Below, one piece after another: positions 1 to 12,600 of a stretch of 64,000 nt of DNA (within the stretch, counting starts at the first letter, position 1; every line of letters begins with the position of its first letter). The notes below the pieces were generated by a model, which was not told the DNA's origin, made no database searches, and was given only the letters and a program-made list of their open reading frames with translations. Location of the stretch: assembly GCA_000310025.1 (NCBI GenBank), contig FN649738.1, positions 1,717,361 through 1,781,360 on the forward strand, given 5' to 3'. This DNA is from Ectocarpus siliculosus. Its lineage: Eukaryota; Sar; Phaeophyceae; Ectocarpales; Ectocarpaceae. A program made the position numbers and the translations under genes.

Positions 1-480
1 TGGGTGGGGGGTTTTTCCCCTTTTTTCAAAAAAAATTTTTTTGTTTTTTTTTTCGGCCCCAAAAAAAGGCGGGGTTTTTTAAGGGGGTTAAAAAAATTTT
101 TTTTTTTATTTTTTCCAACCCAAAAGAAGGGGGGGGGGTTTGGGCCGTTTTTTTTTTTTTTTTTTTTCGGGTTTTTCTTTTTTTTGGGGGGGGCCTCCCC
201 CAAGGGGAATGGGGCCCCAAAAAAGTTTTCCCCTTTTTTTTTAACCCCTTGGGGGGTTTTTTTTTTTGTTTTTTTTTTTTAAAAATTTTTTTTTTGTTTT
301 TTTATTCCCGGGGCCCCCCTTTTTTGGGGGGGGGGTTTGAGGGGTTCCCGGGGGGCCCCCTTGGGGTTCCTTTTTGTGTTTTTTTCCCTCCCCCCAAGGG
401 AATTTTTGGGGGGTTAATTTTTTTTAATTTTGGGTTTCCCGGTTTTTGGTTCCCCCCCCCCCCCCCCCCCCCCCCCCCCC
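1..480. other. Homopolymer-expanded low-quality sequence at the contig end
   Basis: The stretch consists almost only of runs of T, G, C and A of 4-20 bases and ends in 29 consecutive C (452-480). Normal, mixed sequence begins abruptly at 481. No codon structure or motif is believable here. It looks like an assembly or base-calling artefact rather than biology. It also cuts off the 3' part of the minus-strand gene that follows. Confidence 0.8.
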
Positions 481-572
481 GACAGGAACATCGTTTCAAC
501 AAGTCTTCAAGCGGGTTGTGATGGATGTAAAACACCGGCAGAACCAGCAGAACATCATGATCGACAGACAGG

Positions 573-2901
573 CTACACAGAGATGGACCCAGCAGTGGCA
601 CAGACCGGGATACTGGGAGCTTCAAAGTCCTTCCACACGCTGCCGGTGCCTTCCTCGTAGAAGCACACCCTCGATGCTGACGTGCCCAGCACGTAGTACC
701 CGCCGGGGGTGCAATAGCACACGGACCGCGCTGCGCTGATGGCATCCTGGGAGCCGTACAAGACACCGCCGCGATACACCACCATGTTAGGTCAGGCGTC
801 CATACTGCAACCACGGGGCCAAGCTGAGAGTACAATCGAGCCCGTAAGTGTTTCGACAGCAAGTGTGTCCTTCGTGGCCAAGGAAATTGTCGCACAGTTT
901 CCCTACTTTCCTCCCTCACGTAGTATTCCCGAGAGAAGTGGAGGTGCGCAGGATTCTAACGCCGCAGGTTTGAGTAGGGAAGCTTCTTTGCGATGATGCT
1001 GCATGCTTGCCGGACGAGGCGGTTGCAGGTGTCACCACACGGGTAGAGTGTGTGTATCACTTGGGTGTGCTGGTACACTGCAGCTGATGCTCCCTCCCTC
1101 ACCTGGACGTCATATTGTCGCTTCATGTGCATGGAATGAGCGTGGTACACGCGGAAGAAGCGCGCGTTTTCCTCGATGATTGCGACAGTGTCGTTCTTCG
1201 GAAAGTACTGAATCTGCGGTGGGGCGCGCACCGGTGTCGGTAGATGAATTAACTCTCCAAACGTAAGCCTAAGTCGGTGTGGTCAACATCACTGAGAGAC
1301 AAAGCTCCTTCGAACGCCTTCATGGACGTGTCTGAGAACGGCACCGTGGGGAACTCGCAAGAGCACATTGGTACCCGCATGCGCCCTTGTACGCACACGT
1401 CGAGCGTGCTAACAAAGGCGGTGCCCACTCCATGTTGTTAGCTGACACTTTTTCAAGTTCACAGCATATCTTGAGGGTACACGCCATACCCTACGGAGGG
1501 CCTCTCGTTTTGATTCAACCTTGACCAAGAAGTGAAAACGCACTGCCCTCCCTCTATTCTAGAACGAAACATACCCTGCTCTTTCTCAGCACCACCCCAC
1601 CTGGTCCGCAGCTTGTGTAGGCCTTGCAGAATCAACCTGTCCAGCGTAGGCATAGTTTGGCGTTCCCGCCCCGCTCTTAGCCCAGTCCTTCATGCCCATG
1701 TCTATCATGAAGGACGACAGCTCTTCCCAGTCCACCGTCCCGTCGTTGTTTACATCCACCTGCATGTACCAAGCGCAAGGAGAACATACGGTACATATCC
1801 GTGGAGGACATGGGCGGCATTCCTTCATCCTGATCAAAAGTTCTGTGAATAACGTGGCAACGGTATTGAGAGACGAACAGAAGGAAACGTCATCTACCCG
1901 CCTCTAAAACCGTATCTCACTTGTGCGAAGATTTCGCAGAAGTTAGCCACCATGCTGACATGAATATCATCGATGCAGCGCACCGGGTTGGATATGTCTC
2001 CTGCGACACACCTGCCGCACCAGCCAACAAGAGCACATTTCGATGGCACGAAGGAGGATTCATGACTCGCTTCGAAAAAACACGCAACATCCGGCATGTC
2101 CCCAGAGGGAACAATGTTATGTTGTAAAGATGTACGCCACGGACGACGGAGGATGTTCCACGCACTCTTCCGATCTATCAACATGGTTCGTTTCAACCCT
2201 TCCTTTTGCTCGTCGCGCACTGACAACACCGTGTTGGGTGGAAGTACTCCAAGGTTCACATACGGTTTACACATGCCGAAGTCTAAGGTGTATGCACAAG
2301 CGTACCTCGGAGGCTGAATTTGTTAATGTTCAAGACGTTTTTGACTGCAATGCGGGTTGTGCCTTTGCACAGCTTGTGGTTTGACAATTGCGCTTGATCT
2401 GGAGGCAAGGGTTATGTGATAGCCCACAACCAATCGATTGCCTACCCGGCTTCGCAGCCCAAGAACAATGCGGCGGTGGATTGCTTGCCCTCGGCTTCGT
2501 AGGGGTAGGAGGATCACTGCCCTTGGTCTGAGTTTTTTGCAGGGAGTTTACGCTCATGATGTGTTTCATGCAGTTTGTGACCCAGCTCCCGAATAGAGCC
2601 ATGGGGCCCTGCTTCCTTTGGATTGTTCAGGTTTTCCCTTGTTCTGTCCTGCCATTTGTTTGTGCCTGAACTTGTCAGGTCGGGAATTCGTTTCTTCTCG
2701 GGCGGCTACTCTCTCCAAACTCTTCAAGTTGCTGTACATATGCTCGACCGCTGCTGGGGTTTGATATGTTGTGACCATGGATACTCTATGCGGATGGTAA
2801 GGAGGGAATGAGGCACGGGTAGAGGTCCAGGCGAAATGGAAAGTGGAGAACACAACAACAACAACAACAAAACAGCAGCAGCAGCAGCAGCAGCAGTAGC
2901 T

Positions 2902-2933
<32 letters not shown>

Positions 2934-3113
2934 TATAATTATGTTGTGCGCAACAAAGAGCTTCAGTTGTGATGCCTGGGAGCTCTCACGTTGCCATGGT
3001 CATGATGAACTCAACGCGGTCAAGTCCAGACGCCTTCTTTTGTATCTCCCTTCGAAGGAACGATATTCGAGGCAAATCCATGGCCGACATGGTCTCAGTC
3101 ACCAAGCTCCTTG
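573..3113 (-). CDS. EF-hand / WD-repeat type protein, partial (3' end lost)
   Basis: Four exons are well supported on the minus strand: about 3113-2990 (ends with donor GTGAGA), 2000-1921, 1759-1637 and 1213-1103. Another, starting at 746, runs toward about 573. The 2000-1921 and 1759-1637 exons join in phase and give CEIFAQ-VDVNNDGTVDWEEL, a canonical 12-residue EF-hand calcium loop (D-x-N-x-D-G-x-V-D-W-x-E). Exon 1213-1103 (FPKNDTVAIIEENARFFRVY) and the one after it (YYVLGTSASRVCFYEEG) look like beta-propeller strands. An EF-hand before WD repeats recalls WDR49/EFCAB8-like proteins, which are common in flagellated protists; that name is inference. Missing exons lie between 2990 and 2000 and between 1637 and 1213. 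A possible exon at about 1440-1264 was not resolved. The C-terminus is lost in the junk at 1-480. Confidence 0.5.
2851..2933. repeat. CAA/CAG trinucleotide microsatellite
   Basis: A run of AAC units passes into CAG units and then mixed CAG/CAA units. It lies in a presumed intron of the EF-hand/WD gene. No open frame through it looks coding. Confidence 0.85.
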
Positions 3114-4773
3114 AGTCAGTGTACCGTGGGCCATCACTTTGTTTCGCTCGTGCTTCACTCGCCCTCCCCCCCCCGCTCACCGAACCGCCCACCGGCGTAG
3201 CACTGCACATCACCATTTTGGAGAACGAGAGGCGGTGCGAGGCTTGGCGAAAGAACGAGTCATTGACAGGATTTTCCAACAATATATCACACACGTTTTG
3301 CTTTAACCCAATGCCATTGTGATGTACATTGTCTTTAGCCGCCAGTTGTAAGAGAAACGTACCCCCGTCCGGTTGAAAATCGTACAGAACGGACACGTAG
3401 TTAACTAAATGCATACCAGACACTACATTCAACAACGTAGAGGCTCGACGAAAAATGTGAGATTGGGATTAACCCTCCTACAGCAGTTGTACGCAGTCCC
3501 TCCGCAAAAAAACATCGCAACTTCTTGTCAGGCATTGGGGATACAGTCCTTCCAAAGGAATCGAAGATTGCCGGGCTCCTTACCAGACAAAGGGTGACTT
3601 TTGGCTTCACGTAGGGACTCTTTTTTCATACTGAAGCCAAGTCAACATTTTTTTCCAGAGCCAGGCTACGGCCGAGGAGAGGCATCACTCAGCATAGTAT
3701 GCCGGTCAAGGTTTCTCACGTGCGTTTCACAGCGGAGTCTCGGGCGACTCCGGTGCGGTAAACAGACGTTTGAGTGCTTGTTGTGTCCCCACAGTGTCCC
3801 CATTTGGGCGTCCAGTACTACGAGGGTCAAGAACACAGCTCGGGGGTGGACCCTGGACATATCTTCTGGTTGTCTATGCTTGTCAGTGGTGACGAAGTAA
3901 GAACTCTTACCTTGACCCGAGTCTTGACGTTGCGGGACCTTTCTGTGTTCTGTACGCGTAAGGATAAAAAATATATATTTGCCAACGCCAACTCTTGATT
4001 TCGGTTGATCTACAGTAACAACAGCAGAGCCCCGGATGAATGGTATTCAAGCGCCAGGAGAAGAGAAGTAAGACGATTGTTTGCTACAATTGCCCTCAGT
4101 GTTCCCGAATTGTGTACGGGGCCAACGACCATCCGCACGTGACGTACCTCACGATATGCGAACAGCTACGATCGATCGTCTTCGGGTATACATGGCGCTG
4201 CAGGACAGATCAGTCTACATAGTCAGCTGACTTCCGCCCGACAACGCAAAACATGGGGCCCAAGCATGTGTGAAAGGCTACGTGCACTCGTATCTGTTTC
4301 ATTGCGCAAGCACTACTGTACCAATCGGATTCTGCCCTCGTGGCGACCCTCCATTCAAACAGTCAACTTCTGCCTGTGATGCGGCTGCTGCTGATGATTC
4401 GTGCGTTTGGCAAATAAAGCCTGGTCGACACCCCCTTCTGTTCGCATCAATGAATGCAATACTAAACTTACTCTTCAGCCAGTGCCACCCCAGTGAGAAA
4501 TGTTGCTGTCGGGGGTAGTGGCGATGGTTTATCTTGCTCTTCGCCGCTCAGCTGTTCGGCCGTCTCCAAGGCCGACATCGATCTGGCACTTTGGTTCGCT
4601 AAATAGGCGACTTGGTCGATCGATCCCGGAAGAGCGATGGCATCAGGGCTCATTGTTTTGCATGTTTTGCATCAGCAGACAGTGCAAAACCGTTCACTGT
4701 CACTCCTGACTGCGTAAATTGTTCCTGCTCTGCAGCGTTGGTCCGTTGAGTGACGGCAGAGTGTCAAAGGTAG

Positions 4774-4808
4774 GAGACATGAGACATGAGACATGAGACT
4801 TGAGACAT
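4774..4808. repeat. Tandem heptamer repeat (GAGACAT)x5
   Basis: Five head-to-tail copies of GAGACAT are present; the fourth reads GAGACTT. The array lies outside any gene model. Confidence 0.9.
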
Positions 4809-4910
4809 GTCCTGAGAAAAGCGTGCCGAACCGGTTTTGATTGCACCGCATCATCCATCAGTGCTGGTTCATTTATTTTATTATTCCTTAATTTCTCATT
4901 TCATTATGTA

Positions 4911-5132
4911 CCATTTACAGATGTATTGTACTTAGCACCAGCTGGTATCAACGATATGAATCATCAGTGTATAGACTTAAATAGACTCGAAATATGTCCA
5001 GTGCCCAGCCGGTTTTAACCCCCACTCACTGAAAAGACTCCACCACATCCCAAAAGGACTCGAACGTGGGTAGACTATATCTCGAATGGGTACATTCAGC
5101 AGTAGTCTTTCTGTGTGTGTATTTATTTTTCC
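4911..5132 (-). repeat. Dispersed repeat family, copy A
   Basis: The reverse complement of this stretch matches 51286-51490 over most of its length. Shared blocks include TTACAGATGT, TAGCACCAGCTGGTAT, ATCATCAGTGTA, GACTCGAAAT, CCCAGCCGGTT, GAAAAGACTCCA and TATTTATTTTTCC, in the same order, with small indels. A shorter part also matches 57790-57995. No protein is encoded and I see no clear terminal inverted repeats, so it may be a short non-autonomous element. Class unknown. Confidence 0.7.
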
Positions 5133-5480
5133 TAGTACCATCTAGACATACATAGAGGTGGAGATCGCACAGTCGAGAGGGGAAGCAACAGCATCCCTTC
5201 TCGTGGTAAAGTTCAAGGCAAGCACGGCAGGGGGAGGTGAACCATTGGGTGGCCAAAAACAATGAAAACACAACAACAGTAGTGGTATCCTGTCTCCTGT
5301 GGCAGCTTATGATGTGCTGATGAGGATGGTGGTGTTTTCCTGAACGAACTTACACCACAGACACGTACTTCACAACTTAAATACACAGAGCGACTACCCA
5401 TTCGAGGTATTTGTGTAGACTGGCTCCAAGATACGCTACATACATGAAAAAACGTACCACCACCGATGCACGGCGTCACT

Positions 5481-5540
5481 CACGAAATATATATCGTGTG
5501 CCCCCATCAATGCACACCAACCATTGATTGATGGGTGCAC
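5481..5540. repeat. Two adjacent inverted repeats (hairpins)
   Basis: 5481-5498 is CACGA-(8 nt)-TCGTG. Directly after it, GTGCCCCCATCAATG (5498-5512) can pair with the right arm at 5522-5540, whose reverse complement begins GTGCACCCATCAATC. That gives a 13-15 bp stem with one mismatch and a short loop. Role unknown; it could be an end of a decayed transposon. Confidence 0.6.
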
Positions 5541-6881
5541 GTCAGAATTTCCTCGGATGCTCGACTCATACGCTAGGAGTGATCGCCCCGCAACTAAACC
5601 TTGTCCTTCTCCAAAGAGTAAATGATCTTGTGCTCGATAGTGGTCAACGAGGAAATGAATTACTGGTACTGGTTGGAACGATGTTCGATATGCGTCATTA
5701 TTAGCTAGCTTTCCATAACATTGTACACGTGTATGGTGACGATACTATGTAGATGCGACTTCGGATCGCAGCTGCAACATCCAGAAGACAACACGCAAGA
5801 CACAGGCCGTTCCGTTAGAGACCTCGACCTTGATGGATTTGAACGGGGTGACAGCAACACTCGGCTGCCCACCAATGGAAACATGAACATCTGAGGTCCT
5901 AGCAGTGGTGCCAAGTCAGCACAGCGAATAGAATCCCACGAGCGCTACATGTATCAATCAACGCAGTTTCATTGCTGCTGGTGTTCGGCCATACACCAAG
6001 ACGTACGGACTGCTACATTTTGCTGTGATACCGCGGGAAGAAGGACGCGATTCATTCACGGTCCACCGAGATATGTGGTACATACGGAGGTGGTGGATAC
6101 ACAGCTCGACTACCCGTACGACAACACTACAGTCGCACGGGATGTGAAGTCATTCAGAGACGTAATCGGCGCAGTCTCCACTCGGCGAGAGAGGCATCAC
6201 ACATCTTGTGCCGGTGAGTGGCAGGAGAGCCAACTAAAAACCCGTTTCGCATTTCTTCATTTTTCATCTGATCATCGTCACAGAAGAACACACGGCGAGC
6301 CATCATCTAAGCTGGCAAGGCTCTGGCCACAAAATAAGAGAACGGATACAAAAACAAGACAAAGGAACATCATGTAGGCGAAAGCAAAAAACAGTGGGCT
6401 TCCAAGGTAACTAACTCCCTCCCGTTTCGCACGCACACGACACGAAGTGTTCCCCAGTAGAGGCCCGGCCGACAAGCAAGCGCGCGGCTACTGGTTTCCC
6501 CACATCCGACAAATCGGCAACCGACACCCTTGCTTAGCAGCGGTTGCACATTAACACGAAGCGGAGAGAAAAGGAGATGCGCCGAGTAATGCACGCTTTT
6601 CCTAGCCGTTTTTCTTGTCTACAACAGGTAAAAAGTAGCCTCGCCCGAGCAAGTCTTAAATTAGCTCGCCAGAAACCGATAATCTACGGTCGGTCACGTG
6701 GCAAAAAAGCGGTTCAGACGCCTGACGGTGGAACCACACGATCGCACGCCAAAAACATACGAGAGCCCGCGCCAGGTTTCAGGTCTTGATGCCCTCCCTC
6801 AACCCCAAAAAATATCTTGCCAGCCTAGCCTCTACAGCGCCGAAACAAGAACGAAAAATTAAACCAATCATCGTCATGTGT

Positions 6882-9340
6882 CTACGACGCCCAGTTCATG
6901 AACTGCTCGAGCACACCACCGTTGGGGTCTACGGCCTGCTGCACAGCCATGCCGAGGAATCCGATCATTGCGAGACGGGCGTGCTTGAGCTCCGCCAGGG
7001 CGTAGTCGGGGTTGATGCCGTTGGCCGCGAGGCCGAGGGGGTCGAAGCCGAGGTCCCCGGGGATGACGGTGTCCTCGAAGACTTGATCCTTGTTCTCCGT
7101 CACGGGGGCGATCTTGGCCGCGCCCGCGAGGTAGTCGGTCTTGCCGAGCGATTTGTTCTTGAGCTCCAGCTTGGTCAAGTCGTCCTCGTACAAGTACTTC
7201 TCGGTGAGGTTTCCCGTGAAGGAGGCCACCTCGATGAGCGAGCACAAGATGACGATCTGCGCGAGGCCCAGCCGGGGTACGGAGGACAGCGCGGCGAACG
7301 CGTTCATCTGCGTGAACTCGGGCGCGAACTCGAACCCGGAGAAGCCCACGGGGTGCTGGACAAGCTCGGGGGCGACCATGCCCACGCACGCCAGCATGCA
7401 GATGCGGCCGTGCTTGAGCTCTGCTGTCCGGAGCCAGACGAGGTCCGCGGGTCCGTTCGCCAAGTTGAGCGGGTCAAAGCCAGCGTCGCCCACCATGTCT
7501 CCGTCGCCGATGAGCGGCTTGTCCGCCCACGGGAGGGCCACGGACTTGGTTCCGTCGGACGGAGTCCACCACGATCCTGGTACCTCGGCTGCAACGGACG
7601 AGGGCAAAGCAGGAGAAAATGTGGCGGGGGTAGGATGAGTGGCCTCATGATTTCAAAAGGGCATGCAAGGTGTCCCATGTGTCCTTGTACGAGTTCTGCA
7701 CGTGCAAAGGCCGTTTTCACTGGACTATTGTTCGCCGCGCATCCATTTCGAGGCAGGGCAATGCTTGTGGTCTCGACTCAAAGGTAGCTAACGCACTTCG
7801 CGCACCAACAGTTGCCAGACTTCCCTTCGATGTATACTCTCTCAAGCACATTTTGGAGGGCGTGGGTCGGCGTCCGTTTGACTCGTCGTCGAGGGGCTAT
7901 ACGGCCCAGTGGCCAAGGAGTTGGAAAACTCACTGCAACAACAAACAGGCGCTCGAATGTTTTAACCGACGGAATGCGTGCAACGGCGAGCAATGGGCAT
8001 TCGCCGAAAACACAAGAACAGCAAAAAGGAGTTGTTGCTTCAGTGCACATGTTCTGAAGACTATCATCACGAGGTCTGCTGCGGCTTGTGTGGGCCCAGC
8101 AAGTGTTAATTTACTGAGAAAACTCCTCGCCACCTTGAGGACCATGCGTGACAGATGTACAGGTATGGGGTCTCACCATTTGGTACCTCATGCGGACATG
8201 ACAGACACTACAATACAGGTAGTATGAACAACATTTCCAGTACTCTACACGTAGTATGAACAAATTTCCATTTACTCTTCAAATTTCATGTTTGAGAAAT
8301 CAATACGCGTGCTTCTCTCTCCTCTCTCTCCGTAAGCAGAATTGCTGTTAGATTTGATGTCGTAGTGAATATATCACCAAATTCGGTGCCGAGATTGATA
8401 ATCTTCAGTGGGAGGGTATTCTTGCCGCCGCCCTCCCCCCAGACCCTTCGCTGTTCCCCCCACTACAACAAGTATATTACAGCAGTATCAGGTGTGTAGA
8501 AAACACCCCACATTTGTTGTCGGCGAAAAGAGCGGCTACAATATTGACTGCCATATAATGCACACATCCCAAGAGTAGCATCGACCGATCAAGCTCGCAG
8601 ACAGAACATGTCTCACACGTAGTCACATACGTGAATGCAGCAGGGCTTCCTCTTCTCGCTCGAATTCGTTTCTTCTTTCGCGTAATTTAGCTTGAATTTT
8701 TACATGAGCCACGTGATCCCACCCCGTTCATTATGACGTTGATTCGCCGATCTAGACATGTGTTCATTGCCAAGTAAAGTACAGTTTTCTCGTGACGTTG
8801 TCTTCCGTGTTGGGACTCGCAACTCACAAGCAGCATTCCCAGATAAGAATGCAGAGATGGGAGGTACTGATGGGTTCAACGCAGCGTGTCACTTTGAAAC
8901 ACGACTCTGCTAAGGCCGCCAACTGGTGTCCTCAAGTCACCGTCAACGCCAGTGTCTACAGCCGAACCTTGAGTCAGCATCCCTTCAAGCAGCCCAGGGT
9001 CAACAACAACAAGGACAGGAAATACCTTACATGCAACAACATCTGGACATTCGAAGGCACCCCTAGAAAACGGGAGGAAGCAGAACAGAGGAGATAGCAC
9101 ATAGAAGGGGGCCATGGTGATCATGTCAGCACCAGCACCCAATGTCAACTGTGAAACAGGTGCATGCAAACTGGTAGGCTGGCGGGCTTCGCCCCACGAT
9201 CGATTGTTGTAGAGATGACGAAACTCACCCATCATGGTGGTCTTGGGCGCGGAAGACGCCACGCGCGACGACACGAGCGACGGTGCCACAAAGGCAGACG
9301 CTGAGGATACACATGCGGCGGCCATCACAGCGGACTTCAT
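6882..9340 (-). CDS. Chlorophyll a/c-binding light-harvesting protein (LHC superfamily)
   Basis: Two exons join in phase 1: 9340-9229 (ATG at 9340-9338, donor GTGAGT) and 7588-6882 (acceptor TTGCAG, stop TAG). They give 272 residues. Residues 1-37 are a bipartite plastid presequence: a hydrophobic signal peptide ending at SASA-FVAPS, typical of heterokont plastids. The mature part has three LHC membrane helices. Helix 1 carries AELKHGR (E94, H97, R99) after GFDPLNL. Helix 3 carries AELKHARLAM (E237, H240, R242) after GFDPLGL. These are the chlorophyll-binding ion pairs. The protein captures light in the thylakoid membrane and feeds a photosystem. The long loop between helices and the double GFDPL motif recall the red-lineage Lhcr group, but I cannot fix the subfamily. 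The 1.64 kb intron (7589-9228) holds no other gene I can see. Confidence 0.93.
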
Positions 9341-9632
9341 CTTTGGAACGGGTTGAGAGGAGAGATGGAGAGAGAGTTACAAAGGGCTTGTGTGAGCGAT
9401 CTCTGCCGGTCGATCAACGAGGCCGGAGAGAGAGCGGGAGATCGAACTAGCGCCAGCTGCGGGCCCCCCAAAATTACCGACGGCAACTGGCTTGGCCAAT
9501 CGCTGAAGAGAGGTACGCTTGAGGCTTGGATTTGGCTGAAATTCGCGGTGTGTTTGCCTCGCCCTCTCTATCGCCCTCGCTGCTTCATCCAACCCGAGAG
9601 ATACACACTCACATCACCAACCTCTAGCAATC
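9341..9632. promoter_or_regulatory. Shared bidirectional promoter of the two light-harvesting genes
   Basis: Only 292 bp separate the start codons of the two divergent LHC genes, so both promoters and both 5' UTRs must lie here. A CCAAT motif stands at 9496-9500. I see no clear TATA box. Common light control of the pair is a reasonable inference but is not shown by the sequence. Confidence 0.65.
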
Positions 9633-12600
9633 ATGAAGATGGAGATCGGTGCCTTGGCTCTTACCCTCGCGACCACGACGGCGTTCGTGGCGCCGTCCGC
9701 GTTCCACGGTTCTCAAATCGCGCGGCCGCAGCAGGCGACATCTGGTGAGCCTCTCTCCATCTCACAGCGGCATCGCATACAAGTGTTGTCCTAGCAGCGG
9801 CTGTGTCATGTTTCGCGGTCTCGCGATGCCGGTTTCCAAGTGCCCTCGTGCGCGTTGGGCAGACTGGGAGTTCTTCTGTTACTCCTGCTAGTGCTGCTGT
9901 AGTGCGAAGATTGAAAACGAGCTGCCGTTCGTCCCAAGGTCAAGCGGGGTGTGTACGTGGTGAAACATGCCCATCTGACCTCTGACTCAAGTTGACTGCT
10001 GTCCGGATCATGAAGACTAGCAAGAACTACCCCCAGATGCGGACTCAACAGATCAGGTTGTTTGCGTAGTGTACGATCGTAGCCTACGTCCATGGGCTGT
10101 TTCTTCTTTCTGCTGTTGGAAGTCCGTGTATGAGACGCAATGACCCTGTGATATACAAGGCGTCACCAACGAGTCCTGTGAAAAACAAGAAATCACGCAT
10201 CTGCACACATCTGAGGGTCCCCTTTCCCCGCTGACTCGACCCTCGTCTATCTCTGGTTTCCTCTCTTCTCTCATCTCTTTCGCTGTGTAGCATCATCCTC
10301 GGTGTCGTTGAACACTACCTGCCACGAACTCATTCGTGACCCCATTGTGGATTGGCATTTTTCAGTCCTTCCTGATGTCGTGTGTACTTCGTACATACAG
10401 AGGTGGATCGATCGCATGCAGATGAAAAATCCAGCAGTTGAACTGAATCGTTCCCTCCCTCACAACACACGGCTTTTGCCCGATGCATGCATGCACGTAT
10501 GCGTGTCCGCGAAATCAACGACTTCATCCAGCCACTATGACCAAGATGGCGGTGAACGACATGCTTGGCGCGGATGTGGAGACGGACGGTGTGTTTGACC
10601 CCCTCGGATACGGCAAGGACGATGCATCGCTCTTCAGGCGCCGGGCGGTGGAGCTCAAGCACGGACGTGTCGCTATGTTGGCCGTCACCGGCTACCTCTT
10701 CGCGGAGCAGTGGCACCCCCTGTAAGTTAGTGGTACCAGACAGCAGTGGTTTGGCCGCTCTACCCAGGTGCATTGAGGTGGATTTTGGGGAGGGGGAGAC
10801 TGGAAGGAGCAAGACGATCACGACGATACGAATGCAAGACTCTCGTGTTCACACATGATGGGCTTGCGTTATGTCGTGAAGGAATGGTGTGGGTGGTGCT
10901 TTGTACTTGGCAAATGTTTTAACTCTTTTACCCTTTCTCCCTTTAGTGACATTGTCTCCATCATCGTTGGCTGCCTCGAAAGTAGGCCAAGATTGCCTTG
11001 TGTGTGCATGAAGAGCCTCGCTGGTGGTTCGGTTGTAATGGCAGAGGCAAATAAATAGGCCGATATGCTCAAGCCGAAGCGAAACATTATCACCGCACTT
11101 ACTGCTGTTGGCGCCGAGGTTGACCGTAGATCCAAGTCGTGCGCGACTGTGGAAAGATGCGCCGATGTCTTATCCAGCAAGAGGTTCTCGTCCGCCAATG
11201 AGGAACGTGTCACACGGCTGCTCGGCCTTGCCGTTTCACTGTTCCAAATGCACATACGCGGAGGCAGGGCAGCTGTGAATGTCGGAATAGCAGCAAACGT
11301 TTGCCACTGCTGTCCTATTGTGTTGCCCTGCCAATGTTTTTCGCTCACACAAATCTCGCTACCGTATGCTTCAGCATTTGTTTTATATTGCCCGTATTTT
11401 TGTGGTCCCAAACACCCCACACTTGTCGGCTACAGCAGTGCATTCGAAAACTCCGTGGGCGAGAGAGCCTCACCTCAAAGCACGCCCTCGGTTTTGCGCT
11501 TAATCAGCAACACGGGCATGCGCTTGACATATCTTACCTAACGGTATCGTCGATTCATGTGAACAAGTGGTCTCGAGAGCGTCGGACGCAAACGATGAAG
11601 TCCACACCGTGATAGGTCTGCTGATTGTGTTGTTCACGTTTTCGCCCTCTCCCTCCCTTGCTGCTGTCTTGTCAGGTACGACGGCAAGCTGTCCCCGGGC
11701 TTGAAGGCCCTCGGAGAGCTCCCGTTGGCAGCGTGGGTTCAGATTTTGGGAGCGATCGCCGTTGTGGAGCTGACTGTGGGGAAGCAGGACTACGAGAACA
11801 AGGTGCACTTGGTTTGCGAAGCGGTGATGTTGCTGCTGGTAGTATGGTGTTTTGGTATTTTCTTGTCGCTCACATCTTATCGCATGCGTCGTGGTTTTAA
11901 CCCACATATCTGTGATGCCAATGCTTGCGAGAGCGACCAACTGCTTTACTCCTTGATAATTCTTTTGTTCCATGCTAGTCCATTTGAGGAGGTCTTTCGT
12001 GGTGCAGTCGACATCCCAGGTCGACGTTTTTCTGTGTCACCAATGACGCCCGCGCTAGGCATCCGCAGGTGTGTGGGTGAAACACGCCGCGTACTAACTC
12101 CTTTCCTTTCCCCGTGTCGTGTCCGACATGCCCCTCGCTGTTTGTTACTTTTCGCAGGCGCCGGGAGAACTCGGCAACTTCGGCCAGGCATGGAACCCCT
12201 ACCCCGACAACCCGGTCGCTTTCTCCAAGCTTCAGCTCAAGGAGCTCAAGAACGGGCGCCTTGCGATGCTCGCGATCATGGGTAAGTTCTTGACGCCGTC
12301 ATCATCGTTGTTCTTGTTGAGTGGCTTTCTCGCTCGCACGGGTTACGTCGGGTGTCAACCGCCGACGGGACAGCCTGCTCCCGCTCGTGTTTCTGCGGAA
12401 GTATTAACCAGACGTCATGTGCACATGGTCGCGAGACTAGCAGACGAGTCCACGACATCGAAAACCCTCATGCAAATTGCGAATAAACCCAACGAAGACC
12501 GGGAACATTGTCGCTCTTTCAACACATGGCCGTTGAAGAGTTGACCGTGGGGCACGTGTTAGGTCAGAAAGACGCAGCGTCATGACGTTTGCGCGATTGT

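Larger units (their letters stand above)
3114..6881. other. Gene-poor stretch with repeats
   Basis: I could not build any exon chain here on either strand. The open frames are short, without recognisable motifs or paired splice sites. The 5' end of the EF-hand/WD gene may reach into 3.1-3.6 kb, and the 3' UTR of the light-harvesting gene occupies the last bases before 6882. The stretch holds a heptamer tandem repeat, one copy of a dispersed repeat family and two hairpins, listed separately. Confidence 0.5.

Noticed and set aside
5041-5065. B-box-like CGTTCGAGTCC on the minus strand
   Set aside because: It has no A box at the right distance, and the stretch is part of a dispersed repeat.
6786-7787. 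Longest plus-strand frame (333 codons)
   Set aside because: It lies antisense to the light-harvesting exon and mirrors its GC-rich codons. It has no motif.
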